From contig NZ_JACHIU010000001.1 in the NCBI RefSeq assembly GCF_014207705.1, forward strand, positions 2,093,501-2,157,500: 64,000 nucleotides of DNA, in the 5' to 3' direction. The notes under the pieces were generated by a model. It saw only the letters and a list, made by a program, of their open reading frames with translations. It did no database searches and had not been told where the DNA came from. This document shows, piece after piece, positions 10,461 through 17,890 of this stretch. Every line of letters starts with the position of its first letter. The stretch's first letter is position 1. The translations under genes and the position numbers were made by a program. This DNA is from Sphaerisporangium rubeum. GTDB taxonomy: Bacteria; Actinomycetota; Actinomycetes; Streptosporangiales; Streptosporangiaceae.

Positions 10461-10931
10461 GTGGCAGTCAAGATCAAGCTCAAGCGGCTCGGCATGATCC
10501 GCAACCCGCAGTACCGCATCGTGGTGGCGGACAGCCGCACCAAGCGTGACGGCCGTGCGATCGAGGAGATCGGCCTTTACCACCCGAAGGAAAACCCTTC
10601 GCTCATCCAGGTGAACTCCGAGCGCGCGCAGTACTGGCTGGGGGTCGGCGCGCAGCCGACCGAGCCGGTGCTGAAGCTGTTCAAGCTCACCGGCGACTGG
10701 CAGAAGTTCAAGGGCGAGGCCGCTCCGGCGCCGCTGCTGGTGGCCGAGCCCAAGTCGGACCGCCACGCCGCCTACGAGGCCGCCGCCAAGGAGTCGCTGT
10801 CCGCGGACGCCGGTGGCAACACCGCCACCACGCAGCGCAAGAGCCGTAAGGCCGCCCCGAAGGCCGACGACACCGCCGCGACCCCGGCCGAGCCGGCCGC
10901 CGCGGAGGAGAAGCCGGAAGGCGAGGCCTGA
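10461..10931 (+). CDS. rpsP: 30S ribosomal protein bS16
   Basis: Ribosomal protein S16, 156 residues, beginning with the family signature [10 protein letters not shown] and [23 protein letters not shown] at 10461 follows a GGAGAG site. The core ends near residue 90. It is followed by an Ala/Lys/Glu-rich C-terminal extension common in actinomycetes, so the protein is about twice the length of the E. coli protein. A CACAAT -10-like motif sits in the 194-bp gap after ffh. It is followed after 1 bp by khpA. Confidence 0.97.
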   Translation: MAVKIKLKRLGMIRNPQYRIVVADSRTKRDGRAIEEIGLYHPKENPSLIQVNSERAQYWLGVGAQPTEPVLKLFKLTGDWQKFKGEAAPAPLLVAEPKSDRHAAYEAAAKESLSADAGGNTATTQRKSRKAAPKADDTAATPAEPAAAEEKPEGEA

Positions 10932-10932
10932 G

Positions 10933-11175
10933 GTGCTTGAGGAGGCCCTTGAGCACCTGGTCAAGGGCATCGTCGAACATCCCGACGACGTCCTCGTGCG
11001 CGGCCGCCGCATCCGCAGCGGCCGCGTCCTGGAAGTCCGGGTCCACCCTGAGGACCTCGGCAAGGTCATCGGGCGCGGCGGCCGCACGGCCAAGGCGCTT
11101 CGCACCGTCGTCAACGCACTCGCCGACGGCAAGTACGTCCGGGTCGACCTGCTCGACCTGAACGAAGCCCGGTAA
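10933..11175 (+). CDS. khpA: KH-domain RNA-binding protein (KhpA family)
   Basis: An 80-residue protein consisting almost wholly of one KH domain, with the GXXG loop GRGG (VIGRGGRTAKALR). Its place between rpsP and rimM is the usual position of the KhpA/YlqC family, which binds RNA in the cytoplasm, in some bacteria together with KhpB. GTG at 10933 follows the rpsP stop at once, so it is co-translated with rpsP. A strong hairpin follows it. Confidence 0.93.
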   Translation: MLEEALEHLVKGIVEHPDDVLVRGRRIRSGRVLEVRVHPEDLGKVIGRGGRTAKALRTVVNALADGKYVRVDLLDLNEAR

Positions 11176-11200
11176 CGCGGCGACACACGCGAGACCCTCG

Positions 11201-11238
11201 CGACAGGGGACCCCCGGCAGCCGGGCGGTCCCCTGTCG
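11201..11238 (+). terminator. Perfect 12-bp hairpin after khpA
   Basis: Arms CGACAGGGGACC (11201-11212) and GGTCCCCTGTCG (11227-11238) pair perfectly around a 14-nt loop that can itself pair CCCGG with CCGGG. There is no U-run, as is usual for actinobacterial terminators. It lies 66 bp before rimM, so it may attenuate rather than end transcription. Confidence 0.65.
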
Positions 11239-11304
11239 TGGTTCCCGGCCACGTTCCCCGTGGCCACACTCTTTCGGGCCACAGTCATTGGGAGGAACAG
11301 CGAC

Positions 11305-11820
11305 GTGCAGCTCGTCGTCGGCCGCATCGGCCGTCCGCACGGCGTCCACGGTGAGGTCACCGTCGAGGTCCGCACCGACGACCCCGAGGCGCGCTTCAGC
11401 CCGGGTACGTCGCTCGCCACCGACCCGCCGCAGACCGGGCCGCTGGTCGTCGAAGGCGCGCGCTGGCACAAGAACATCCTGCTGCTCCGCCTCGCCGGCG
11501 TCTCAGGACGCGAAGGCGCCGAGGCGCTGCGCGGCACCCTGCTCGTCATCGACTCGGCCGACGTGCCGCCGCCGTCCGATCCCGACGAGTTCCACGACCA
11601 CCAGCTCATCGGCCTGACCGTGGTCACCGCCGGCGGCGAGATCGTCGGCGAGGTCACCGACGTCCGCCACCACGGGCAGGATCTCCTGGTGATCCGCCGC
11701 GGCGCCGAGGACGTGCTGGTGCCGTTCGTCAAGGCGCTGGTCCCCGAGGTGGACATCGACGGCGGACGCCTCGTCGTGGACGCGCCGCCAGGTCTGCTCG
11801 ACCCCGGCCAGGCGCTGTGA
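11305..11820 (+). CDS. rimM: 16S rRNA-processing protein RimM
   Basis: Ribosome maturation factor of 171 residues that assists 30S head assembly through ribosomal protein S19. The N-terminal RimM domain begins VVGRIGRPHGVHGEV, and the C-terminal PRC-barrel part contains DVLVPFVKALVPEVD. GTG at 11305 is chosen because GGAGGAA lies 7-13 bases upstream and homologues start here; a longer frame from 11260 is unlikely. Its stop is followed after 11 bp by trmD. Confidence 0.95.
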   Translation: MQLVVGRIGRPHGVHGEVTVEVRTDDPEARFSPGTSLATDPPQTGPLVVEGARWHKNILLLRLAGVSGREGAEALRGTLLVIDSADVPPPSDPDEFHDHQLIGLTVVTAGGEIVGEVTDVRHHGQDLLVIRRGAEDVLVPFVKALVPEVDIDGGRLVVDAPPGLLDPGQAL

Positions 11821-11831
11821 CGGGGGCCGCC

Positions 11832-12617
11832 ATGCGCATGGACATCATCACGATCTTCCCGGAGTACTTCGCGCCGCTGGACGTCTCACTGATCGGCAAG
11901 GCCCGGGCCAAGGGCCTGCTCGACATCCGGGTGCACCAGTTGCGTGACTGGACCCACGACGTCCACCGCACCGTGGACGACACCCCGTACGGCGGCGGGC
12001 CCGGCATGGTGATGAAACCCGAGCCCTGGGGTGAGGCCCTCGACGCCGTCATCGGCGACGCCGCCACCCCGCCACGCCTGGTGGTCCCCACACCGAGCGG
12101 ACGGCCGTTCACCCAGGAGACGGCCCTGGCGTACGCCAAGGAGCCCTGGCTGCTGTTCGCGCCGGCCCGCTACGAAGGCATCGACGCGCGCGTCATGGCC
12201 GAGTACGGCGACCGCCTGCGCGTCGACGAGGTCGGCATCGGCGACTACGTCCTGGCCGGGGGAGAGGCCGCCGTGCTCGTCATGGTGGAGGCCGTGGGCC
12301 GCCTGCTCCCCGGCGTCCTCGGCAACGTCCACTCCGCCGCCGACGACTCCTTCGCCCCCGGCGCCATGTCCGGCCTGCTGGAAGGCCCCGTCTACACCAA
12401 GCCCCCCGTGTGGCGCGGCCACGAGGTGCCTCCGGTGCTGCTGTCCGGCAACCACGGCGCGATCGCCAGGTGGCGCAGGGACGAGGCGCTGCGCCGCACC
12501 GTCGCCAACCGGCCCGAGCTGGCCGCCAGGCTCGACCCGGACGTCCTCGACAAACGGGACCATGAGGTGCTTCGCGAGGCTTCGTTTCGCTTCACGCCGG
12601 AAGATATGGCAGACTGA
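11832..12617 (+). CDS. trmD: tRNA (guanine37-N1)-methyltransferase TrmD
   Basis: Knotted SPOUT methyltransferase, 261 residues, that makes m1G37 in tRNA. It opens with [11 protein letters not shown]. The knot region carries RYEGIDARV and [20 protein letters not shown], and the C-terminal domain has [18 protein letters not shown]. The ATG at 11832 fits the family start. A GTG at 11817 overlapping the rimM stop is possible and would add five residues. The rimM-trmD-rplS order is typical for bacteria. Confidence 0.96.
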   Translation: MRMDIITIFPEYFAPLDVSLIGKARAKGLLDIRVHQLRDWTHDVHRTVDDTPYGGGPGMVMKPEPWGEALDAVIGDAATPPRLVVPTPSGRPFTQETALAYAKEPWLLFAPARYEGIDARVMAEYGDRLRVDEVGIGDYVLAGGEAAVLVMVEAVGRLLPGVLGNVHSAADDSFAPGAMSGLLEGPVYTKPPVWRGHEVPPVLLSGNHGAIARWRRDEALRRTVANRPELAARLDPDVLDKRDHEVLREASFRFTPEDMAD

Positions 12618-12775
12618 ATCGCTGTCTCCGACTGCCCTGCGGTCGGTTGAGCCGGGAGATCACCCCGGCAGCCGAGACGATTTCAGTCCAGCACCCGCGT
12701 CTTCCTCGCCGCCATGCCTCGGGCATGGCCGGGCGGACCTCCGGGTGCTCGCTTCACAAGTTGAGGAACGCCGTC
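12618..12775 (+). promoter_or_regulatory. rplS leader region
   Basis: This 158-bp gap before rplS is long for a ribosomal operon. It begins with TGGCAGACTGAAT, a motif resembling -10 regions of actinobacterial ribosomal genes, and continues as a GC-rich leader with short self-complementary stretches. A separate promoter and leader control for rplS is plausible but was not resolved to a defined structure. Confidence 0.35.
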
Positions 12776-13141
12776 ATGCACACGCAGATCCAGGAGCTTG
12801 AGAAAGCCTCCCTTCGCAGTGACATCCCGCAGTTCCGCCCGGGTGACACGCTCGAAGTCCACGTGCGCGTCGTCGAAGGCAACCGCTCCCGCGTGCAGGT
12901 CTTCAAGGGCTTCGTGCTGCGCCGCCAGGGCGGGGGACTGCGTGAAACCTTCACCGTGCGCAAGGTCAGCTACGGCGTCGGTGTGGAGCGCACCTTCCCG
13001 GTGCACAGCCCGGTCATCGAGAAGATCGTGGTCGTGACCCGCGGCGACGTCCGCCGCGCCAAGCTCTACTACATGCGTGAGCTGCGCGGGAAGGCCGCCC
13101 GCATCCGCGAGAAGCGCGACGCGCTGCCCGCGGGCAAGTAG
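12776..13141 (+). CDS. rplS: 50S ribosomal protein bL19
   Basis: Ribosomal protein L19, 121 residues, at the 30S-50S interface. Typical segments are [34 protein letters not shown] and the basic C-terminus [15 protein letters not shown]. The ATG at 12776 has GAGGAA upstream and matches the usual length, whereas the frame upstream of it is leader. A GC-rich hairpin follows. Confidence 0.97.
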   Translation: MHTQIQELEKASLRSDIPQFRPGDTLEVHVRVVEGNRSRVQVFKGFVLRRQGGGLRETFTVRKVSYGVGVERTFPVHSPVIEKIVVVTRGDVRRAKLYYMRELRGKAARIREKRDALPAGK

Positions 13142-13153
13142 GGTCCCGGCGTT

Positions 13154-13180
13154 GGCCCGCACCCACCTGGGATGCGGGCC
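13154..13180 (+). terminator. Hairpin after rplS
   Basis: GGCCCGCA (13154-13161) and TGCGGGCC (13173-13180) form a perfect 8-bp stem with an 11-nt loop, 13 bp after the rplS stop and followed by ATTCTG. It likely ends the ribosomal operon before the lepB genes. Confidence 0.7.
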
Positions 13181-13329
13181 ATTCTGCTGCCCGCACGGCG
13201 CTCTTTCTTTGACCGCCGTGCCGAGTCGGCGACCCGCCGGGCGGGAGACATCATTTAGGCTCGACAGCGATGACTTGCCACATCCGGGGGACGGCGGGCC
13301 GAGCCGCCCTGTCGAAGACGAGGTAGAGC

Positions 13330-14184
13330 GTGGTCGCGGAAGACACCAAGCCGTCAGCCAAGGGCGGCAAGGAGAAAAAAGGCTCCTTCTGGCGTGAACT
13401 GCCCGTCCTCGTGGTGGTGGCGCTGGTCCTGGCGCTGATCATCAAGAGTTTCGTGGTGCAGGCCTTCTACATCCCGTCGGAGTCGATGGAGCCGACTCTG
13501 CTGGTCAACGACCGGGTGCTCGTCAACAAACTCGTCTACCACACCCGCGACATCGAGCGCGGCGACATCGTGGTCTTCTCCGGAGTCGACTCCTGGGCCT
13601 CCGAGGTCGAGGTGCCGGAGCCCGGCAACCCCGTCGCCGGCTTCTTCCGCTGGGTCGGCACCGCCTTCGGCGTGGTCCCCGGCGAGAAGGACTACATCAA
13701 GAGGGTCATCGGCCTGCCTGGCGACGTCGTGAAGTGCTGCGACGCACAGGGACGCATCACCGTCAACGGTGTGCCCCTGGAGGAGAAGGCCTACCTGTTC
13801 CCCGCCGACGAGCCGTCCCAGAAGTTCTTCGAGATCAAGGTGCCGAAGGACCGCCTGTGGGTCATGGGCGACCACCGCTCGGTGTCACTCGACTCCCGCT
13901 CCCACCAGGGCGACCCCGGCGGCGGCGCCATCCCGATGGACAGCGTCGTAGGCCGTGCCTTCGTCATCGTCTGGCCCTTCTCCCGCGCCGCGATCCTCCC
14001 CATCCCCGACACCTTCACCCAGCCGGCCCTCCACCAGGCCGCCGCCGTGACCGGCGGCGCCGCCCCGCTCCTCCTCGGCTTCGCCGGCGCCGTACCCCTG
14101 GTGGCCCTGCGCCGCCGTCGCCACCCGATCCACCAGAAGCCCTCCATCCTCAAGGGCCACGGCGTGACCGACACGAAGAAATGA
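13330..14184 (+). CDS. lepB: Type I signal peptidase (first copy)
   Basis: Membrane-bound signal peptidase of 284 residues that cleaves Sec/Tat signal peptides. TM1 is about 23-42. Box B YIPSESMEPT places the nucleophile at Ser52. The general base Lys124 lies in YIKRVIGLPGD, and box E is MGDHRSVSLDSR. A second hydrophobic segment (about 236-258) anchors the C-terminus, as in several Streptomyces paralogues. GTG at 13330 was taken because the coding signal and the Lys-rich n-region begin there. Its stop overlaps the second lepB start by 4 bp. Confidence 0.95.
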   Translation: MVAEDTKPSAKGGKEKKGSFWRELPVLVVVALVLALIIKSFVVQAFYIPSESMEPTLLVNDRVLVNKLVYHTRDIERGDIVVFSGVDSWASEVEVPEPGNPVAGFFRWVGTAFGVVPGEKDYIKRVIGLPGDVVKCCDAQGRITVNGVPLEEKAYLFPADEPSQKFFEIKVPKDRLWVMGDHRSVSLDSRSHQGDPGGGAIPMDSVVGRAFVIVWPFSRAAILPIPDTFTQPALHQAAAVTGGAAPLLLGFAGAVPLVALRRRRHPIHQKPSILKGHGVTDTKK

Positions 14185-14912
14185 CCACTCCTCCCCCCGA
14201 AGACACCGCCACCCCCCACCCCTCCAGCGCCTCCCCGGCCACGTCCGACCCGGACATGTCCGCATCCACCTCCCCCGACACGGCTACAGACACGGACACG
14301 GACACGGACACGGCAGGATCCTCCGCCGCCGGCCCTTCCGCGCCATCCGCGAGGAAGCGGCGCCGCGCCGGATGGCTGGAGTCGGTACTGCTGGTAGGGG
14401 GTGGAGTCGTCGCGGCGCTCCTGGCCAACGTCTTCGTCATCGGCTCGTTCTACATCCCGTCCGAGTCCATGGAGCCCACCCTTGAGATCGACGACCGTGT
14501 GATCGTCAACAAGCTCTCCGGTGACATCGGCCGCGGCGAGGTCGTCGTCTTCACCGGCTGGGACGGCACCCCGACCGTCAAGCGCGTCATCGGCATCGGC
14601 GGTGACCGGGTCAAGTGCTGCGACGCCGACGGCCGCATCACCGTCAACGGCAGACCCCTGCACGAGGAGTCCTACCTCCACCCCCAGGACTTCCCCTCCC
14701 AGGAGAAGTTCGACGTGACCGTGCCGAAGGAGCACCTGTGGCTGATGGGTGACCACCGGGCCGCCTCTGAGGACGCACGCGCTCACCTGAAGGAACCCGG
14801 CAAAGGCACCATCCCGACCAGCGCCGTGATCGGCCGCGCCGTGGCCCGCTACTGGCCCCTCGACCGCGTCGCCACACTCCCCGTCCCCGACGCCTTCTCC
14901 CACCTCCCCTGA
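14181..14912 (+). CDS. lepB: Type I signal peptidase (second copy)
   Basis: Second signal peptidase, 243 residues. It carries a long cytoplasmic N-terminus (about 1-62) with a Thr/Asp dipeptide run, then one TM (about 66-88), YIPSESMEPT with catalytic Ser96, Lys134 in TVKRVIGIGGD, and MGDHRAASEDAR. It lacks the C-terminal TM of its neighbour, so the two probably differ in topology or substrate preference. The ATGA overlap couples it to the first copy. Clusters of lepB paralogues at this locus are known from Streptomyces. Confidence 0.95.
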   Translation: MTTPPPEDTATPHPSSASPATSDPDMSASTSPDTATDTDTDTDTAGSSAAGPSAPSARKRRRAGWLESVLLVGGGVVAALLANVFVIGSFYIPSESMEPTLEIDDRVIVNKLSGDIGRGEVVVFTGWDGTPTVKRVIGIGGDRVKCCDADGRITVNGRPLHEESYLHPQDFPSQEKFDVTVPKEHLWLMGDHRAASEDARAHLKEPGKGTIPTSAVIGRAVARYWPLDRVATLPVPDAFSHLP

Positions 14913-14924
14913 CGACGACGTCCC

Positions 14925-15212
14925 CGACCGGCACGAGCGCTAGAACCGGCACGCGAACTCACCAGCGTCCTGTTCCGCACCGCGTTCTGCGGCAGCCGAC
15001 GGGCACGAGCGCCAGGACCGGCACGCGAACCCACCAGCGTCCTGTTCCGCACCGCGTTCTGCGGCAGCCGACCGGCACGAGCGCTAGAACCGGCACGCGA
15101 ACTCACCAGCGTCCTGTTCCGCACCGCGTTCTGCGGCAGCCGACGGGCACGAGCGCCAGGACCGGCACGCGAACCCACCAGCGTCCTGTTCCGCACCGCG
15201 TTCTGCGGCAGC
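14925..15212. repeat. Four 72-bp tandem repeats (two identical 144-bp dimers)
   Basis: Four head-to-tail 72-bp units fill most of the gap between lepB and rnhB. Each ends in a TGTTCCGCACCGCGTTCTGC core plus GGCAGCCGAC. Units 1 and 3 appear identical and units 2 and 4 appear identical, so a 144-bp dimer was duplicated. A degenerate fifth unit follows to about 15290. Because 72 is divisible by three, every frame stays open and yields spurious ORFs. Confidence 0.9.
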
Positions 15213-15421
15213 CGACCGGCACGTGTACCCGGGACCGCCGGCCGCCGTGCGTCGATCCCTGACCAGGACGCTCTTCCGGACCGCCGATAGCCGTACCCGA
15301 TGGGACCGATCGGGCGTAGGCTTGGCCGCATGGTCGTGCTCGAAACGTCGTTCGACGCCACCGGTGCCAGGCCGGCTCGCGGGTCCGTCGACTTGCGGTG
15401 GGGCGGCGAGCCGGCAGCCTT

Positions 15422-16117
15422 ATGAGCGTCCTCTATCGCCCGCGCCCCAGCATCGTCCGGCGCGACTCGGGCCTCTACGCGTACGAACGCGCGCTCGCCC
15501 GGCGCGGGTTCTCTCCCATCGCGGGTGTCGACGAGGCGGGCCGCGGCGCCTGCGCCGGCCCTCTGGTCGTCGCCGCCGTCGTGCTCGGCCCTCCCATCGA
15601 GGGCCTGACCGACTCCAAGCTCCTCACCCCGGCCCGCCGCGAGACCCTGTACGACGAGATCGTCGCTCGCGCGCGCGCCGTGAGCGTCGTGGTGATCCCC
15701 TCCGACGAGATCGACCGTCGTGGCCTGCACAAATGCAACATCGCCGGCATGCGGCGGGCCGTCGCGGGTCTCGGCTGCGATCTCGGGTACGTTCTGATCG
15801 ACGGATTCCCGGTGCCCGGCTTGCCCGCTCCGTCCCTGGCCGTCTGGAAAGGCGACCAGGTCTGCGCGTGTGTGGCCGCGGCGTCCATCGTCGCCAAAGT
15901 GAGCAGGGATCGCATCATGACCTCACTCGATGAGCGGTACCCCCTGTACGGCTTCGCCGAGCACAAGGGCTACGTCACCGCCGCACACCGCCAAGCACTG
16001 GCATCCCACGGCCCCACGCCACATCATCGGTTCTCCTTTGTGACCGTGAACTCGGTGATGCGGTCCGGGCCAGCCATCGAGATAGGCGACAATGGTGTGG
16101 GGGCCGGTGTCGCCTGA
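15422..16117 (+). CDS. rnhB: Ribonuclease HII
   Basis: Cytoplasmic RNase HII of 231 residues that removes RNA from RNA-DNA hybrids and single ribonucleotides. The metal-binding motif GVDEAGRG gives Asp37/Glu38; other family marks are TDSKLLTPARRE, YVLIDGF and AASIVAKVSRDR. ATG at 15422 is preferred; a GTG at 15398 would add eight residues, and neither has an ideal ribosome site. DUF2469 follows, as in many actinobacteria. Confidence 0.95.
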   Translation: MSVLYRPRPSIVRRDSGLYAYERALARRGFSPIAGVDEAGRGACAGPLVVAAVVLGPPIEGLTDSKLLTPARRETLYDEIVARARAVSVVVIPSDEIDRRGLHKCNIAGMRRAVAGLGCDLGYVLIDGFPVPGLPAPSLAVWKGDQVCACVAAASIVAKVSRDRIMTSLDERYPLYGFAEHKGYVTAAHRQALASHGPTPHHRFSFVTVNSVMRSGPAIEIGDNGVGAGVA

Positions 16118-16156
16118 CAGGCCGCACCGGGGCAAGAAGGAAGGGGAAGGGCCGGG

Positions 16157-16480
16157 ATGAGCGCGGAGGATCTCGAGAAGTACGAGACCGAGATGGAGCT
16201 GCAGCTCTACCGTGAGTACCGCGACGTAGTAGGCCTGTTCACCTACGTCGTCGAAACCGAACGCCGCTTCTACCTGACCAACTCGGTAGACCTCGACGTC
16301 CGCACGGCAGAGAACGGCGACGTCTTCTTCGACGTCAAGATGCAGGACGCCTGGGTCTGGGACATGTACCGCCCCGCAAGATTCGTCAAGAACGTCCGAG
16401 TAGTCACCTTCAAAGACGTAAACGTCGAAGAACTAGCCAAACCCGACCTAGAAATGCCCAAGGAAGGCTTCTCCTCCTAA
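16157..16480 (+). CDS. DUF2469 family protein
   Basis: A 107-residue acidic protein of the actinobacterial DUF2469 family (MSAEDLEKYETEMELQLYRE start, VETERRFYLTNSVDLDVRT core). It is highly conserved in sequence and position after rnhB, but its function is unknown. A purine-rich GGAAGGGGAAGGG site precedes the ATG. Its second half uses rarer A-ending codons (CGA, GTA, CTA) unlike its neighbours. Confidence 0.93.
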   Translation: MSAEDLEKYETEMELQLYREYRDVVGLFTYVVETERRFYLTNSVDLDVRTAENGDVFFDVKMQDAWVWDMYRPARFVKNVRVVTFKDVNVEELAKPDLEMPKEGFSS

Positions 16481-16708
16481 CCCCCCTCCCCCCATAACCC
16501 CCCCGGCACGGAACACCAGGACTCCACCCCACCAAAGATCCGTCTCGCCGCCCCCCGGTCTTCCTCACACGTGCCCCTCCGGCGCCGTCCGTTACCTTTC
16601 CGGACCCATGCTTCTCTGAACCCGGTGTTCTCTCCGGTCCGGGTGTCTCTCCGGTCCGGGTGTCTCTCCGGTCCGGGTGTCTCTTCGGTCCCCGGACGTG
16701 GCGTTCTT

Positions 16709-16760
16709 TCGGCGCCGACGCGGTGGGACGTTGTACGGCGAATCCGGCGCCGTCGTACGG
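16709..16760. repeat. Dispersed 52-bp repeat, copy 1
   Basis: Begins with the palindrome TCGGCGCCGA and ends CCGGCGCCGTCGTACGG. It can fold through GTACGGCG against CGCCGTCGTAC. An exact second copy is at 16919-16970, and a copy with two mismatches lies at 34460-34511. Confidence 0.85.
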
Positions 16761-16918
16761 TGCTCGACCGGACGCTTTCCGGGTTGTGGTGGGCCGGTCG
16801 TCTAGGTCGGGCCGGGTGTCGTGCTGCGACTTTGGCTGGTTCTCCGGGCCTGATGTCTCTCCGGTCCGCGTGTCTCTTCGGTCCGGGTGTCTCTTCGGCC
16901 CCCGGACGTGGCGTTCTT

Positions 16919-16970
16919 TCGGCGCCGACGCGGTGGGACGTTGTACGGCGAATCCGGCGCCGTCGTACGG
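16919..16970. repeat. Dispersed 52-bp repeat, copy 2
   Basis: Exact duplicate of the element at 16709-16760 within the 210-bp duplication. Confidence 0.85.
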
Positions 16971-17534
16971 TGCTCGACCGGACGCTTTCCGGGTTGTGGT
17001 GGGCCGGTCGTCTAGGTCGGGCCGGGTGTCGTGCTGACGCTGTCCTTGTTTGCACCCGGTCCTGTTGAGGCGCCTCGATCTTGCTATACCCGGTCGGCCG
17101 GTGGTGGTGGCCAACCTGTGGATCAGTCGGTCCGAGCAGTGATCGTTTGAGCTCGCGACTCGTATGGCGTCGAGGAGGAACGCGGTTACCTCGGCCGAGG
17201 GTGTCCGTGCCGTGAAGCACGTACGGCGAAGCATGTATCTCCTGGTCAGACACACGTGTCACAGGGCTTTGGCCCATCACCTGCGGCGCCGACAGACAGG
17301 AGCCAGTGGGAAGTGGTGCGGTGGCGGGGGTCATGGCGCGGAGACGGCCAAGGGGTGGCCAACAGGCGGTAAGTCCTCCGGCTCAGGGTGAGGAGGGCAT
17401 GGCAGGGTCTGGCGGCAACAGGAGGCGGACATCTCGGCGGGGGTGGCCGCGCTCGGACACGTTATCCACAGGGCGGGATTCGGGGCCGACGGCGGTTGTG
17501 TGGATGAGGGAAGGTCGGGGCCGGAGGTGGTCCT

Positions 17535-17888
17535 ATGGCCGAGATACATGAGCTGGGAAAACACGGCGAGCGGCTCGCCGTCGACTTTCTCACGGCGGCA
17601 GGATTGAAGATCCTGGAGCGGAACTGGCGGTGCGACGGCGGCGAGATCGACATCCTCGCCAGCGAGGGGTCGGTGCTCGTCGTCGTCGAGGTGAAGACCC
17701 GCTCAGGCCGCAGTCACGGCACGGCATTCGAGTCGGTGACCCGCGCCAAGTTCGGCCGGCTGCGCGCGCTGGCCGGCAAATGGCTGAGCACCCAGAGCCG
17801 ATGGTTCTCCGCCATCCGCATCGACGTGGTCGCCATCGAGCGTTTCGCGGGCGAGTTCGTGCTGCGCCACGAGCGGGGGGTGTCCTGA
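17535..17888 (+). CDS. YraN family (UPF0102) putative nuclease-fold protein
   Basis: A 117-residue YraN/UPF0102 protein with the predicted restriction-endonuclease-like core: GKHGERLAVDFL helix, ERNWRCDGGEIDILA and VVVEVKTRSG, giving the E/D-x-K-type acidic and Lys residues of the fold. The function is unproven; the conserved link with comM and dprA suggests DNA handling. ATG 17535 matches the family start (MAEIHELGKHGE). Confidence 0.92.
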   Translation: MAEIHELGKHGERLAVDFLTAAGLKILERNWRCDGGEIDILASEGSVLVVVEVKTRSGRSHGTAFESVTRAKFGRLRALAGKWLSTQSRWFSAIRIDVVAIERFAGEFVLRHERGVS

Positions 17889-17890
17889 AG

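Larger units (their letters stand above)
16631..17036. repeat. 210-bp direct duplication with internal 17-bp tandem repeats
   Basis: A run of 17-bp units (TCTCCGGTCCGGGTGTC, about 3.5 copies, 16631-16690) leads into a 136-bp block at 16691-16826. A second run of the 17-bp units and an identical 136-bp block follow at 16901-17036, exactly 210 bp further on. Each block starts at CCCGGACGTGGCG and ends at GTCGTGCTG. Confidence 0.9.
16481..17534. other. 1-kb gap with repeats, no gene recognised
   Basis: No credible gene was found in these 1054 bases; open frames on both strands come from the repeats inside. The first half is the duplicated block described separately (16631-17036). The second half has an isolated TTATCCACA (17462-17470) and CTGTGGAT (17117-17124), without the clustering of an origin. 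Confidence 0.6.

Noticed and set aside
14925..15212. CRISPR array
   Set aside because: The units are contiguous 72-bp repeats without unique spacers and no cas gene is near; the same holds for the 88-bp array at 34052-34357.
14849..15730. Minus-strand frame with RLPQNAVRNRTLV repeats
   Set aside because: A product of the 72-bp tandem array read through into the rnhB antisense strand.
16410..17334. Minus-strand frames with repeated RPRRPAHHNPESVRSS-like peptide
   Set aside because: They arise from the 210-bp duplication, whose length is a multiple of three; no start signal or family.
17462..17470. DnaA box TTATCCACA, possible origin
   Set aside because: Only one clear box plus one partial match over 350 bp; no dnaA or dnaN nearby and no AT-rich unwinding region.
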